DNA from: Phallusia fumigata
Taxonomy: Eukaryota > Chordata > Ascidiacea > Phlebobranchia > Ascidiidae
NCBI GenBank assembly: GCA_008931825.1
Contig: QXVZ01020627.1
Coordinates: forward strand, 1-31,520
Direction of reading: 5' to 3'
Length of the DNA: 31,520 nt
This document shows positions 21,788 to 30,942 of the stretch, piece by piece (position 1 is the first letter of the stretch; every line of letters begins with the position of its first letter). The notes beneath the pieces were generated by a model. That model saw nothing but the letters and a program-made list of their open reading frames with translations, had not been told where the DNA came from and did no database searches. A program made the position numbers and the translations under genes.

Positions 21788-21797
21788 GTCACGTGAC
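21788..21797. promoter_or_regulatory. GTCACGTGAC palindrome (CLEAR/E-box type) upstream of fcsk
   Basis: A 10-base palindrome 371 bases upstream of the fcsk ATG. It is the consensus bound by the MiT/TFE and USF family of bHLH-Zip factors and known in vertebrates as the CLEAR element of lysosomal genes. The match is seen directly; binding and function are inference. Confidence 0.4.
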
Positions 21798-22129
21798 AAC
21801 ATTTCCCTAATCTGAAGGGAAATTCCCCGAATCGCATGCGTATTTGTGTTTTCTGTTTCAATCTTCCGCAAAGAACTGTTTTTTTAAAAAATTTACTGGT
21901 CGTAACATATTCGTGCAACTGGTCTATTAAGCCGAAATACTTTGATTTTTTACCACATAACATTTCTGTGTTTTTATTACCAGAAAAAGCTCAAGCTGCA
22001 TTGGTTGTTGGTTGTTTCATTTTTATTCTCGGGAGGCGAAGCGACGCCTGAATGCGTTATGTTCATTATGAGTCCGCCGTCGAGCTACCTGCTTCATTGC
22101 AGTTCCGTTGGATAATTTTCTATTTGATT

Positions 22130-22320
22130 TATTTTTGTTTTTGAAAGTTGGTGACTGGAATTTGGGTCAACCCATCGGGTTCCTCTGGGTTGGAGCAATG
22201 CCGCTTAAGCTTCTTGCTCAAGAAAACACAATCGGCCGAGATGGGATTAAAACCAACAACCTTGTGTGCACAAGGCAGTCGCGCCAACCACTCGGCCATA
22301 ATGGTGGCATTCCAGCAAAC
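22130..22320 (-). mobile_element. tRNA-derived SINE
   Basis: On the minus strand a tRNA-like head carries an A box (TGGCCGAGTGG at 22298-22288) and a B box (GGTTTTAATCC at 22254-22244; consensus GGTTCGAATCC), with an anticodon-stem-like hairpin CCTTGTG..CACAAGG between. The body continues TTGAGCAAGAAGCTTAAGCG and GCATTGCTCCAACCC, a pattern typical of invertebrate SINEs, and ends in an A-rich tail near 22130. The A and B boxes are internal Pol III promoter elements. Altered B-box bases suggest an old, inactive copy. No clear target duplication was found, so the limits are approximate. Confidence 0.65.
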
Positions 22321-22410
22321 AACCAAATAAATATTTGTCAAACCCCCGAAAAACTTGATTGGTAAAATAACGTCGGGCAGGAGAAAAATACAATAGTAAG
22401 AACCAATAAA

Positions 22411-22416
22411 TTTATT
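22411..22416 (-). terminator. AATAAA polyadenylation signal of mrps23
   Basis: AATAAA on the minus strand, about 140 bases after the mrps23 stop as placed in the copy at 22556-22558. Confidence 0.5.
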
Positions 22417-22555
22417 GAAGTTTAAACATTTCCCAAACGCAGGAGCAGCATCTCTCTACACATATGAAGATTGTTGTCTCTACTTTCCATTGTCATCATT
22501 GAGATGGTTTCCTTTTTTGTTTGTGACAAAAGGATTAAAATACACTGAAAGAAAC

Positions 22556-22780
22556 TTAAAATACAGAGTTGCCGTCGTTTTTAGGAGCAGTAACAGTCAG
22601 CAAGAAAAAATCATGAGTTTTTTTGAAAAGTTCCTCTTTGCTCATAGACTCATCTTCCTGTCGAAAANTTAAAATACAGAGTTGCCGTCGTTTTTAGGAG
22701 CAGTAACAGTCAGCAAGAAAAAATCATGAGTTTTTTTGAAAAGTTCCTCTTTGCTCATAGACTCATCTTCCTGTCGAAAA
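22556..22780. repeat. 112-bp direct repeat flanking contig join at 22668
   Basis: 22556-22667 and 22669-22780 appear identical. Both include the mrps23 stop codon and most of its last exon. This is contig-end overlap. Confidence 0.85.
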
Positions 22781-22801
22781 GCTTTGTATTGTGTAACAAA
22801 C
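22669..22801 (-). CDS. mrps23 exon 4 with stop
   Basis: Acceptor ATTTTTCGCAG; FVTQYKAFRQEDESMSKEEL, FKKTHDFFLLTVTAPKNDG, stop TAA at 22671-22669. The 3' 112 bases recur at 22556-22667. Confidence 0.85.
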
Positions 22802-25468
22802 CTGCGAAAAATAATAATTGGCTGATTAATTAGCAATGCCTGATTTAATATGATGGGCAAAAGGACAATTTCAGTAACTATGAAACAACCGTAACATCAG
22901 ATATTTAAACCAAAGCAAAATGGTGGCATGCCACAATTGCATGCAGAAAAAAATGTTATTTGATGTTAGACATTATTTGATGCAGCGATTAACTTTACAC
23001 TGTGATTTAACAAAAGGGACAATGCCCAAATGTCGTTGATGAAAGCAAATTGGAGTAAGTAAGGAATGGACGTCAAATGTGGAGCAAAACTTCTCAACAC
23101 AATAAGGCATTAAATAGTGTCTTGGTCATTTTTTAAAGATGACAACATTAATTTTCGACCAAATATAAAGATTAAAAATGTTTTAAACACAATGGATTGT
23201 TTCTTTCCTCTGAGACAGTGGTTGGCAAACTTTTCTTACGAAGGCCCAATTTCTCGATTTAATCTTAACTGGAGGCCCACACAGCATAAAACGTTCCGTA
23301 CAAACTAATATGAGTTAACTGAGACAAGTTTGTTTCATAAATTGGATTAAAAATGTCTTCTAACATTAATCAATCTTTTTTGTGTATAAAACTACAGTTT
23401 ATTTTGTTTAAATTCGCCAATTAAATTCATGTCGAGTACACTTTACTTTGCTATTCATTAGTTCCAGACCTTGCCTGTTCCATCACAATTCATTTGTTAC
23501 ATACCATTAATTTTGTTTGTCAAATAACTGTTGTTTTTTTCATCACAATGCATCCCTACATAACAATTATTTGGGGGGGGGGGGGGGGGGGGGGTACATG
23601 TGGTGCAATGGAGTACGACTCCGCATTTTGGCCCCGCCTTCGCGTCAGGATCCAGCTCCTATACATCATGCGGCCCACATAAGTAAGGTTTTCGCAGCCC
23701 ACTAAAAGGTAGTAGGCGGCCCACAGTTTGCCGACCACTGTTCTAAGACTATTTAAGACTGTGAATTGTGACCAAATCTGTTTTTAACACATAAAGTAAT
23801 GATGCAATTGTTGGAACGACATTAATGTAGGTAAATAATGTCAATGCTATTTTGTTCAAAGTTTGAGATAAATAATATTAAAAAAAAATGATTTTTGGTA
23901 TCTGTTTTAATATGTTTTGTTTCACAGAAATCCAACAGGACATTTATCCTAAAAAACAGAAATCTTACATTTGGCTGAAGCTTGGCTGATGATTTCCCTC
24001 ATCAAGCATTGATATCAAGCGATATTTGCGGAAGTAATCAGAATCCTCAATTCTGTTTTTAACAAGCATCCTGGAAACAACTTTCGGTTTTAAAACCAGT
24101 TTAACACATAACAGTAAACAGAGAGTTCCTTAAAGACAGTACTTGGTAGAACAGGTTTACTGGATACCACAGGTCTGCTTGGTAACAAAGGTTCTCTAGG
24201 TACCACATGTCCCCCTGATCTTTTTTTGGTATGTGCACATTTTTTATTTTTTTGCCATGATCAGTGTTACCTGCAGTATTTAGCTTGATACCTGCAGTAT
24301 ATTAGAGCCAAATTCAGTGTGACACATTGTGTCAAACCCTCCCTCTGATCCCAATAGCGCCAAGCAATAATCTGCACAATTCACAGGTCTGGTTTTATCT
24401 AAATATTTAACTTTTCCAAGCAGACCTGTAGTTAGGCACCCATAAACAAATTGTTCATTCAGCAATAAAAGTTTGCATAGTGTTAACACAATTGCAAAGT
24501 TTGTTTTGTACAAAAAAGTGTTGTGACAAGCAAAACTCAATATAGGGTCATGTTGTATTGCAATGTTCATTTAATGTGGGCAAGGAGCAAATAGTTTCTC
24601 TTACAGTTTTGCCTCAAGAGAAATCCTAAAACAATTCGCCTCCTTCAGTGCACTAAAATATTTTTAGTCTATTTGACATTTGGCAGCTATTACCCCAACG
24701 AAACTAATTTTAGAATTTGCATTTGCCAAACTTGCCATTGAATGAAAAAGCAAATTTTCCAGATTTATAAATTCATTCAGATACTGGTAAAGTGGTTTTA
24801 ATCTCAACATTAAGGTGCCATCAAGCAGTTACTTACGCTCTCACCCAATCTTCATGGTAAAATATTTTTGGCACATCGTCCACATAACTATTGAGGCCAC
24901 GATCGTCAGGAGAGGGATCTGGCACATATTTTGGCTCTTTGATGGGGGGAAATGCTTCATACACATCATACCAAAGAGGGCGCTGTTCATGTTTCAATAT
25001 TCCAGATAATAAAAGACTTTTTGTTCTTGAAAAAACAATGTTAACCTTTTAGGTGTGTCAGTAACAAAGTACATCAGGAATTGTGTTGTACTGTATTAAA
25101 TTTATCGCACAGGANTTCCAGATAATAAAAGACTTTTTGTTCTTGGAAAAGCAATGTTAACCTTTTAGGTCAGTAACAAAGTACATCACGAATTGTGTGG
25201 TACTGTATTAAATTTCTTGCACAGGAAGTTAGGCACCACAATGCAATACTGTGAGCATAAGCGCCAAGTACCCGCGTCACCCCGCCACCGCATTTACTGA
25301 TCTATTTGTAGCAACTTTGTACAAGTTTGCCAATTTTTGCACAGAACAGGGACGTGGCAAGCTTATTCACAAGGTGTCAAAACTTAAAGCATACAAATAG
25401 TGAAAGGCTTTGGCGTTTTACGTTGTTTATGTCGTCAAACATGCAATTGTTTACCGGTGAAAAGCCAT
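22669..25468 (-). CDS. mrps23: Mitochondrial small-subunit ribosomal protein mS23, 4 coding exons
   Basis: A protein of the mitochondrial 28S ribosomal subunit. Exons 25468-25455, 25025-24837, 24070-23969 and 22801-22669 join in frame (438 bases, 145 residues). SGILKHEQRPLWYDVYEAFP and KIFYHEDWVRA match vertebrate MRPS23 (AGVLKEKPLWFDVYDAFPP, IWYHEDRIRA). FVTQYKAFRQEDESMSKEEL matches its [20 protein letters not shown] helix. It lacks the variable C-terminal tail of the 190-residue human protein. The junction phases are all 2 and restore Arg, Ala and Met codons. The stop abuts the contig join at 22668; the neighbouring copy shows the same stop at 22556. Intron 3 holds a hAT-type element, intron 2 a minisatellite. 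The first exon is tiny and less certain than the rest. Confidence 0.88.
23216..23750. mobile_element. 535-bp non-autonomous hAT element in mrps23 intron 3
   Basis: The left end CAGTGGTTGGCAAACTTTTC and the right end, in reverse complement CAGTGGTCGGCAAACTGTGG, form a TIR that matches hAT elements with CAGGGGTCGGCAAACT ends. The flanks CTCTGAGA and TTCTAAGA agree at 6 of 8 positions (both differences are transitions), an aged 8-bp target duplication. Inside is a run of 22 G (23573-23594). No transposase frame is seen. Part of the right half recurs at 25832-26169. Confidence 0.7.
23573..23594 (+). repeat. Run of 22 G
   Basis: A homopolymer inside the hAT element, absent from the related copy at 25832, which reads a short mixed sequence there. 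It may be a real expansion or an assembly uncertainty. Confidence 0.7.
23969..24070 (-). CDS. mrps23 exon 3
   Basis: Acceptor GTTGTTTCCAG, donor CAAAT/GTAAGA. Encodes MLVKNRIEDSDYFRKYRLIS and MLDEGNHQPSFSQ. Confidence 0.82.
24142..24213 (+). repeat. 18-bp minisatellite, four units
   Basis: Units at 24142, 24160, 24178 and 24196 follow the consensus CTTGGTACCACAGGTYTN with exact 18-base spacing. On the plus strand one frame reads L-G-x-T-G-L hexads across all four units. It lies in mrps23 intron 2 on the other strand, and no gene is supported there. Confidence 0.6.
24837..25025 (-). CDS. mrps23 exon 2
   Basis: Acceptor TTGTTTTTTCAAG, donor AGAGC/GTAAGT. It carries the diagnostic PLWYDVYEAFPPIKEP and IFYHEDWVRA segments. 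Confidence 0.9.
25000..25226. repeat. About 115-bp direct repeat flanking contig join at 25115
   Basis: 25000-25114 recurs at 25116-25226 with a 4-base difference (GTGT present or absent) and a few substitutions. It includes the first bases and the acceptor of mrps23 exon 2. Contig-end overlap. Confidence 0.8.
25455..25468 (-). CDS. mrps23 exon 1 candidate, 14 coding bases
   Basis: ATGGCTTTTCACCG/GTAAAC: four codons and two bases, then CG/A restores Arg at the exon 2 junction (MAFHRTKSLLLSGILKHEQR). Vertebrate MRPS23 has FSRTRDLVRAGVLK here, so the Arg-Thr is conserved across the junction. Phase fits; an exon further upstream cannot be excluded. Confidence 0.5.
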
Positions 25469-25831
25469 TGCTACGTTACAATCCGGTTATGCTGTAATAA
25501 GACATGATCAGAAGCAACTGTAATATTTGATGTAACGCTTGCCTTCAAATAGCGAAATGCTTTCGTAGTGTTTTTATGTACGTGTGTTAAGCTACAACCA
25601 AGCAATATGCAAGAACAGCAATCTAGATATAGATTCTGAACTAAACGACCGAAAGACCTTGTGGCTACATTCGTTCAAACACAAGTTTTCATGGATATGA
25701 CAAACCACGATGGATTTGTAATTTTGGATAGTCTTAGAAGAGAACTATCGTTTTACAAATGTGTTCAGGGCCATGTGACTTGATATGCGTAGATACCTGT
25801 GCACCGTACTAAACTTTGTTTTGTTCCCACN

Positions 25832-26169
25832 TTTGTTTAAATTTGCCAATTAAATTCATGTCGAGTACACTTTACTTTGCTATTTATGAGTTCCAAACAT
25901 TCGTTGTTCCATCACAATTCATTTGTTACATAACAATAAATTTTGTTTTGTCAAATAACTGTTGTTTGTTTCATCACAATGCATCCCTCAAACAATTATT
26001 TGTCATGTCAAATAATCACCGTTTACATGTGGTGCAATGGAGTACGACTCCGTGCCTTGGCCTTGCAGTCGCGTCAGGATCCAGCTCCTACACACTACGC
26101 GGCCCACATAAGTAAGGTTTGCGCGGCCCACTAAAAAGTACTAGGCGGCCCACAGTTTGCCGACCACTG
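25832..26169. mobile_element. Truncated second copy of the hAT element
   Basis: It matches the right part of 23216-23750 (from about 23402) and ends in the same terminus (AGTTTGCCGACCACTG). Its right flank differs from that of the first copy, so it is a separate insertion. Its left part is missing because the contig join at 25831 falls there. Confidence 0.7.
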
Positions 26170-26616
26170 TTTTAGTGAGATTGTGACGGCTGAATTCCTT
26201 TCACCAACCGAAACAGACTCAGCCCAACAATTTAGCTCGAATGGTTCGTGGGGAAGTCCCCTTTTAGGGATACTCGTTTCCCAGGCAACGACTTGCACGG
26301 CTTTGAACTCTTATTGATCGAGTGTGTAGTGGTTGAAGTGCGAAAGCATTAAATTTATTGTTAATACTCTGTCAAGTTTTTACTGATGCCTACGATTAAA
26401 TATTTAACAATGGTCGTTTCGTTGTAATATGATGTCTGTGTCCGGAGTTAACTTGTCGAGATTAAGAAGTTGATGCTTCCTTTTATTGTGTGCGTGTTAG
26501 GAAACTATTATGCAGGCAGCCGTCCGATCTGCCAACAGGTTGCCATCGAATCTTGCTGGTGCAGATGGTTAACTAGGTTCGCTTGGTAATTCACTTGGTG
26601 CGTCGCCTAAAACTTA

Positions 26617-26730
26617 CCTGTTTGGATTCGACGACAGTCGTAAAATATTGCAGGTAACGCGGTATTCTAGCTTCACCTCATCTAAACGCGTTACATGCGG
26701 TATTTTCGACTGTCGTCGAATCAAAACAGG
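26617..26730. repeat. Foldback: 45-bp imperfect inverted repeat around a 25-base loop
   Basis: The left arm 26617-26661 and right arm 26687-26730 are complementary for 23 of the outer 24 bases (CCTGTTTKGATTCGACGACA and on) and for the inner GTAACGCG, with a looser middle. A third ACCTGTTTTGG lies just beyond, at 26746. It could be a foldback MITE; no target duplication was identified. Confidence 0.65.
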
Positions 26731-27316
26731 TTTTCTTCGGCATTTACCTGTTTTGGCAATTTAAACGGTGATCTGCAGTATTTACAATTTCAAATTTCAT
26801 TTCATTTTAATGCGTTACCAGGTGCACCAACTACACCAGCAATATTCGAAGGCACCGCAGTCAACATGGTAATAGTGGAATTATTTTCTTGTAATTGACT
26901 TTTTTGTGTGTGTTTTGTACCACATGTTTTAGTGCTTGAAAAAAGTTTTTAATGAAGTCAGATCACTCAGTGCGAGGGTCAATTAGACAGTTGATAACAA
27001 CCGAACCGACGCCAGGCTATTCGGACAGACTTAATTACGTCATAACAGATTGATACTATTAGTAAAAGGGCGGTTTACAGTATAAACGAGTCCTCTGTAA
27101 AGCTTGTTTCTGCAGTTGCACTACACTTAACCACAAAATGTATTGAAATATAAATTTGTGTTTCACTTGGCGCTGTGGAACTCCTGTGATGGGTTGCCGA
27201 CCCCTATCCACATTACGCAAACAAGAAATTTGCTCTTGTAATCATTCTGTGTTTACATTCATGTCAAAAGCAAAACACTGTCACTACAACACGTACAGTT
27301 TAAGGCAAATTCTTAC

Positions 27317-27365
27317 CTTTATCGATTAAATTTTGTACACCAGGCTTTCTTTCACCAAGCGACAT
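27317..27365 (-). CDS. Possible first coding exon, unlinked
   Basis: ATG at 27365 opens MSLGERKPGVQNLIDK and ends AAAG/GTAAGA, a very good donor, in phase 1. No following exon was found, and the phase does not fit mrps23 exon 2. Confidence 0.25.
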
Positions 27366-27687
27366 AAATTCAACTCAACACAGTATTGATACTGTGGCAA
27401 ATGTCTGTAATAAAACAAAGCTGTATCCGTAAAAATATTGAAAAGAAGACAAAAATATGTATTTTTTGTCAGTATTTTGGTCTAGAAACTTTGGATTATT
27501 TTACAGACATAACCTAAAACGTTATTATTAAGCTTTAGTAAGTTGTTGCACTGCGTTTTGCGTGGAGCGTTATCCCAACCAGTCATTTGTTGTTTTAACG
27601 TGACGTAACACAATTAACAGATAACATAAAGCTACTGTTTTGACGCGAGAACACTCGACAGTTTGCAATCGTTTGCAGGAATCACAA

Positions 27688-28074
27688 CACGTGTACGCAG
27701 CCTACTTCAGTTAAAGAAGGCACTAGCGCCACAAGCAAAGCCTATTGTTACCACGGGAAATGAGACGACGCCACCGCCTGTGCTGCCAAAGTGTAAAAGC
27801 GTGTAAAGAGCTGACAAAGGGGTTTTTGGTTTAAAAGCAGCAGCTGAACAGGCGTTTTAGCTNTCTGTTCCCACGTGTATCTTAACCGCATGTTAGTGTA
27901 TGTCGATCGCCGCAGAGTACCAGTTTAGTATGACTTGTATGTCATGAAATGTTTTACAAGCGAAGTAAATAACCAGCCAAGGAAGTGTTATAGTAACTGT
28001 CACGTGTGTTGGGATAGCGCGACTCTTGCTGTTGTTCACGTGTGTGACGTCACAATACTTGGCGTTGTGACGTA
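27688..28074. promoter_or_regulatory. Cluster of four CACGTG boxes plus a full CRE
   Basis: CACGTG at 27688, 27872, 28001 and 28037, the palindromic CRE TGACGTCA at 28045-28052, and TGACGTA at 28068. Such density is far above chance in AT-rich sequence. It suggests a promoter or enhancer for bHLH-Zip and CREB/ATF factors. No adjacent gene is certain, and the join at 27863 lies inside. Confidence 0.45.
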
Positions 28075-29260
28075 CATCCGCCACCTTGCATTTTTGCAAA
28101 ACTCGGCGCCTATGACTGTGAGTGTGACACAAAAACAGCGAAGTGATGCATTCCCTAATATAAAGACTGAAAACTTGTACTTCTCACGAAGAAGCGAGTA
28201 ACTACACAAACTATGTAATGTTTTTAGACGGAAGTTGAAGTTGCGAGTGGGACAGTGAAAACTTGTTACTAAATAGTTTAGCTTGATAAGGATACAAAAA
28301 AAATACACACCTTAAGTAAATGTTGGAATACCGATGCAGTCTAACTCCAACTCCTACCCCCTTTGACATCGCGTTCGTCCAGTTACTTGTTTCTTAAATG
28401 GAAAATGTAGACAAATATAAAAATAAAATTCCGGCATGACTATTAGAAGAAAACTTCTTAAACCGAGCCTTCAACAGAACAATAGCAACAAGTTAGGACA
28501 TGTTTAAGTAGGTATGTTTAGCTTCACTGGTCTAAATAGAAGAATAAAAATACTTTGTATCAACTATAAACCTAAAGTGGAGTGAAACACGGTTTCTGAA
28601 TGACAAATACAACCTTATAAATATGACCTTCCAATTTATACTTAAAAATAATTAGTTTTAATTTTATCTGTAAAAGTAAATTGGTACTAATAAAAGTTTT
28701 ATTGGTAAACCATTTGAACAAATGTAAACGGTACAACAGAACGTATAGGACTTATTGGCACACAAGCACCAACTAAAATAAAACACGGAAACCATTTCGG
28801 AAGACATAGCTCATCGGCTTTGTCACGTCACTTGTTTATGTTTACAAACATATATAGTTATGTAGATTTAAAAAGGCAATAGGTCAGACAATATGAAGCA
28901 ACGCTAAAATCTCAGTAATATAACAAAACTTAGGAACGTGGCCGCAGACTTTAACGCTTTAAAGGGTTTAAATAAAATTAGCGCAAAAGTAACTTTTTGC
29001 ATTTAAACTAGCGCTTGCTTTACAAACTAATCCATGTATACACGCCCTCTGGCAGTTTCATCACTGTCAACTCTTCAGGTTGTTTTCTGATATTAATGCA
29101 TTTTCTTGGGTGCTTTCTTTTTGTATTGAGATGTTGTAAAATATATTTGGTAGATTTGTTATATCGCTGATTGGTATTATTTTTCAACTGTTTTGAAATG
29201 CCGGCTCTTAAGCAGTTGACCAACAGACAAGACCAAATCCAATTGCGCTAAAACAAAACC

Positions 29261-29277
29261 CACGTGACGTGACGTAG
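29261..29277. promoter_or_regulatory. Fused E-box and two CRE half sites
   Basis: CACGTGACGTGACGTAG contains one CACGTG and two overlapping TGACGT. It lies 57 bases upstream of a small plus-strand open frame (29335-29430) and 1.5 kb upstream of the supported plus-strand exon. Confidence 0.35.
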
Positions 29278-30813
29278 TTTGGTAGACGTCTGGTTTACCT
29301 ACACCATTGTTTGAACAACCTCTGTTGCACAAGAATGTCTGCTTTAAAAGTTGGATGCAAAAATCTTGCCTCTGTTGGTTTCAGTTCCGTAAAAGATCAG
29401 CTTGAACACGACGGAAAGTTTACCTTTTGAACAGGCAAGCGTTTCACAGTTTGTTTTCTTAACAATGTCAAAAGGGCATTTCTTCTTGTACCCCACACCC
29501 AACAGAAATGCCTATGTTACCGAACAAAAGCATATCAGTTACACGTGGTGAGCAATAAACCAACACACCGATTTCCTCTATTAGTCTTCAGTGCAGTGGG
29601 TTCCTAATATAGCGTAGGCTTTCGGTGGACTGTGGCCTGTCTGCGAGCTGTTATTGTTATCATCTCATCTCAGGAGCAAAGAGAAACGCTTTAGCTCGGC
29701 GAAGCACAGCTGATTGAACCAAGGAAAGCCCAGTGCTTGGTTCTGTTAGGCAAATTGTGTGTGCGACGGTGAGGTCCTGCTTCAATTGGATTTGCGGGTA
29801 GGGAATGCTGACAGTGTGAATGAGTTTGACATTACTGGGGCTGCTGCGTTTGCCTTCCAGGTTTAAACGTTAAAACAATCGTGTAGAAGATGGACAGTTA
29901 ATCGATATCACTGTATGTTGGTGCTTGACAGGGAACCTTTAGTCATTTTTACTATGTATGTTTTGTTAGGGTTTTTGTGTGAAAAGATTTACCCATTCAA
30001 TATATAGTTGTATGGTTCTGAATCTGCTTTAGGCTAGTTAAGCCAAAATATACTCGTCAAAAAATTTGTCGTTTGACTAGATTGCACTGAAACCAATGTA
30101 GAAGAGTTTCAACCAGCGCAATTGCTGAGTACAGCAAAGGTACAAGAGTTGATATGACCAACCAATTTGTCGTGTGGTTAAAATGTCCTGGAAGGCTTTG
30201 TTGTTGCAGGTTACAAAAGCCGAAATGTTTCACTGCCAGAATTAAGAAGTTCTTGTTGATGTTTCCATGGTTGTAGCAATAACCCCGTGGTTAGAATTGT
30301 TTTGATGGTAGTTTTTCAATTTCAAGACATGTTGAAATGTATTTAAAGCGCAACGAGGTCCAACTGACTGTAGGTCATGCAAGGTCAAACAGTAAATACG
30401 TCATTTTCTCGTCAAATCTAGGGTTCCGATAAGTACACTTCACACAGCACGCATCAGTACAGCTTATGACAGCTTGTTAGGTTGTAGACACGGTTTTAGC
30501 AAAGTTATTGCAAGATTGCTGTACAACCGTTAGTACGCCAACCGTTAGTACGAAACAATTTTGCTGCTGTTTGCTGTCTACGCGAGGTGGCCTAGATTAA
30601 TCAGATGATTTGTCGACAGTACAGGTCATACTAACACTTATTGAACTGCTGGACACAGTTATGAATAGATTTTGTCAATTTAGAAAACAAGTGCAAATTT
30701 TATATCGCGGCCCCAAGAAATTTTTGCTGACATTGCAGTTTTTGCTTTTTAGGATTCTGTGATTGACAGGTGGAACGTGTTCAGTTTGTTGTGGTCTGGT
30801 ATATCGTCACACC

Positions 30814-30942
30814 ATGCCGTGCAACGAACCTACCAACCCGCAGAAGTGTGTTAAAGAATCTTGCGACGAACAGAGCCTTGTTGATGAGGATTCTGTTGAA
30901 ATCAAGATAAAGGATAAAAAAAGGGACCAGGATTTTTGTGAG
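30814..30942 (+). CDS. First coding exon of an unrecognised plus-strand gene
   Basis: A polypyrimidine acceptor (TTTTTGCTTTTTAG, exon from 30753) is followed by a short leader and then ATG at 30814 in the context CACACCATGC. It encodes 43 residues, starting MPCNEPTNPQKCVKESCDEQ and then acidic and lysine-rich (SLVDEDSVEIKIKDKKRDQ). The frame runs to TGTGAG/GCAAGT, a strong GC-AG class donor in phase 0; a GT alternative (TTTTT/GTGAGG) is weaker. The charged N-terminus gives no family. The gene continues beyond the window or into the intron after 30943. Confidence 0.5.

Larger units (their letters stand above)
21418..22410. other. Intergenic region between fcsk start and mrps23 end
   Basis: It holds the presumed fcsk promoter, with a GTCACGTGAC palindrome at 21788-21797, and a tRNA-derived SINE at 22130-22320. 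No gene is supported in the rest; the short open frames here have no family likeness. Confidence 0.5.
25469..30752. other. 5.3-kb region without a supported gene
   Basis: It holds contig joins at 25831 and 27863, a truncated hAT copy, a foldback at 26617-26730 and clusters of CACGTG/TGACGT motifs. Weak coding hints: a 49-base minus-strand start exon at 27317-27365 (MSLGERKPGVQNLIDK, donor AAAG/GTAAGA), a 31-codon plus frame at 29335-29430, and a 67-codon minus frame at 29020-29223 (RAGISKQLKNNTNQRYNKS). None has a recognised family or a linked second exon. Confidence 0.5.

Noticed and set aside
22129-22341. 70-codon frame MTNIYLVVCWNATIMAEWLA
   Set aside because: This is the translated head of the tRNA-derived SINE, not a protein gene.
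23494-23738. Gly- or Pro-rich frames around the G run
   Set aside because: They arise from the 22-G homopolymer inside a transposon.
24280-24570. 96-codon minus-strand frame inside mrps23 intron 2
   Set aside because: No acceptor or donor places it in the transcript, and the mrps23 exons join in phase without it.
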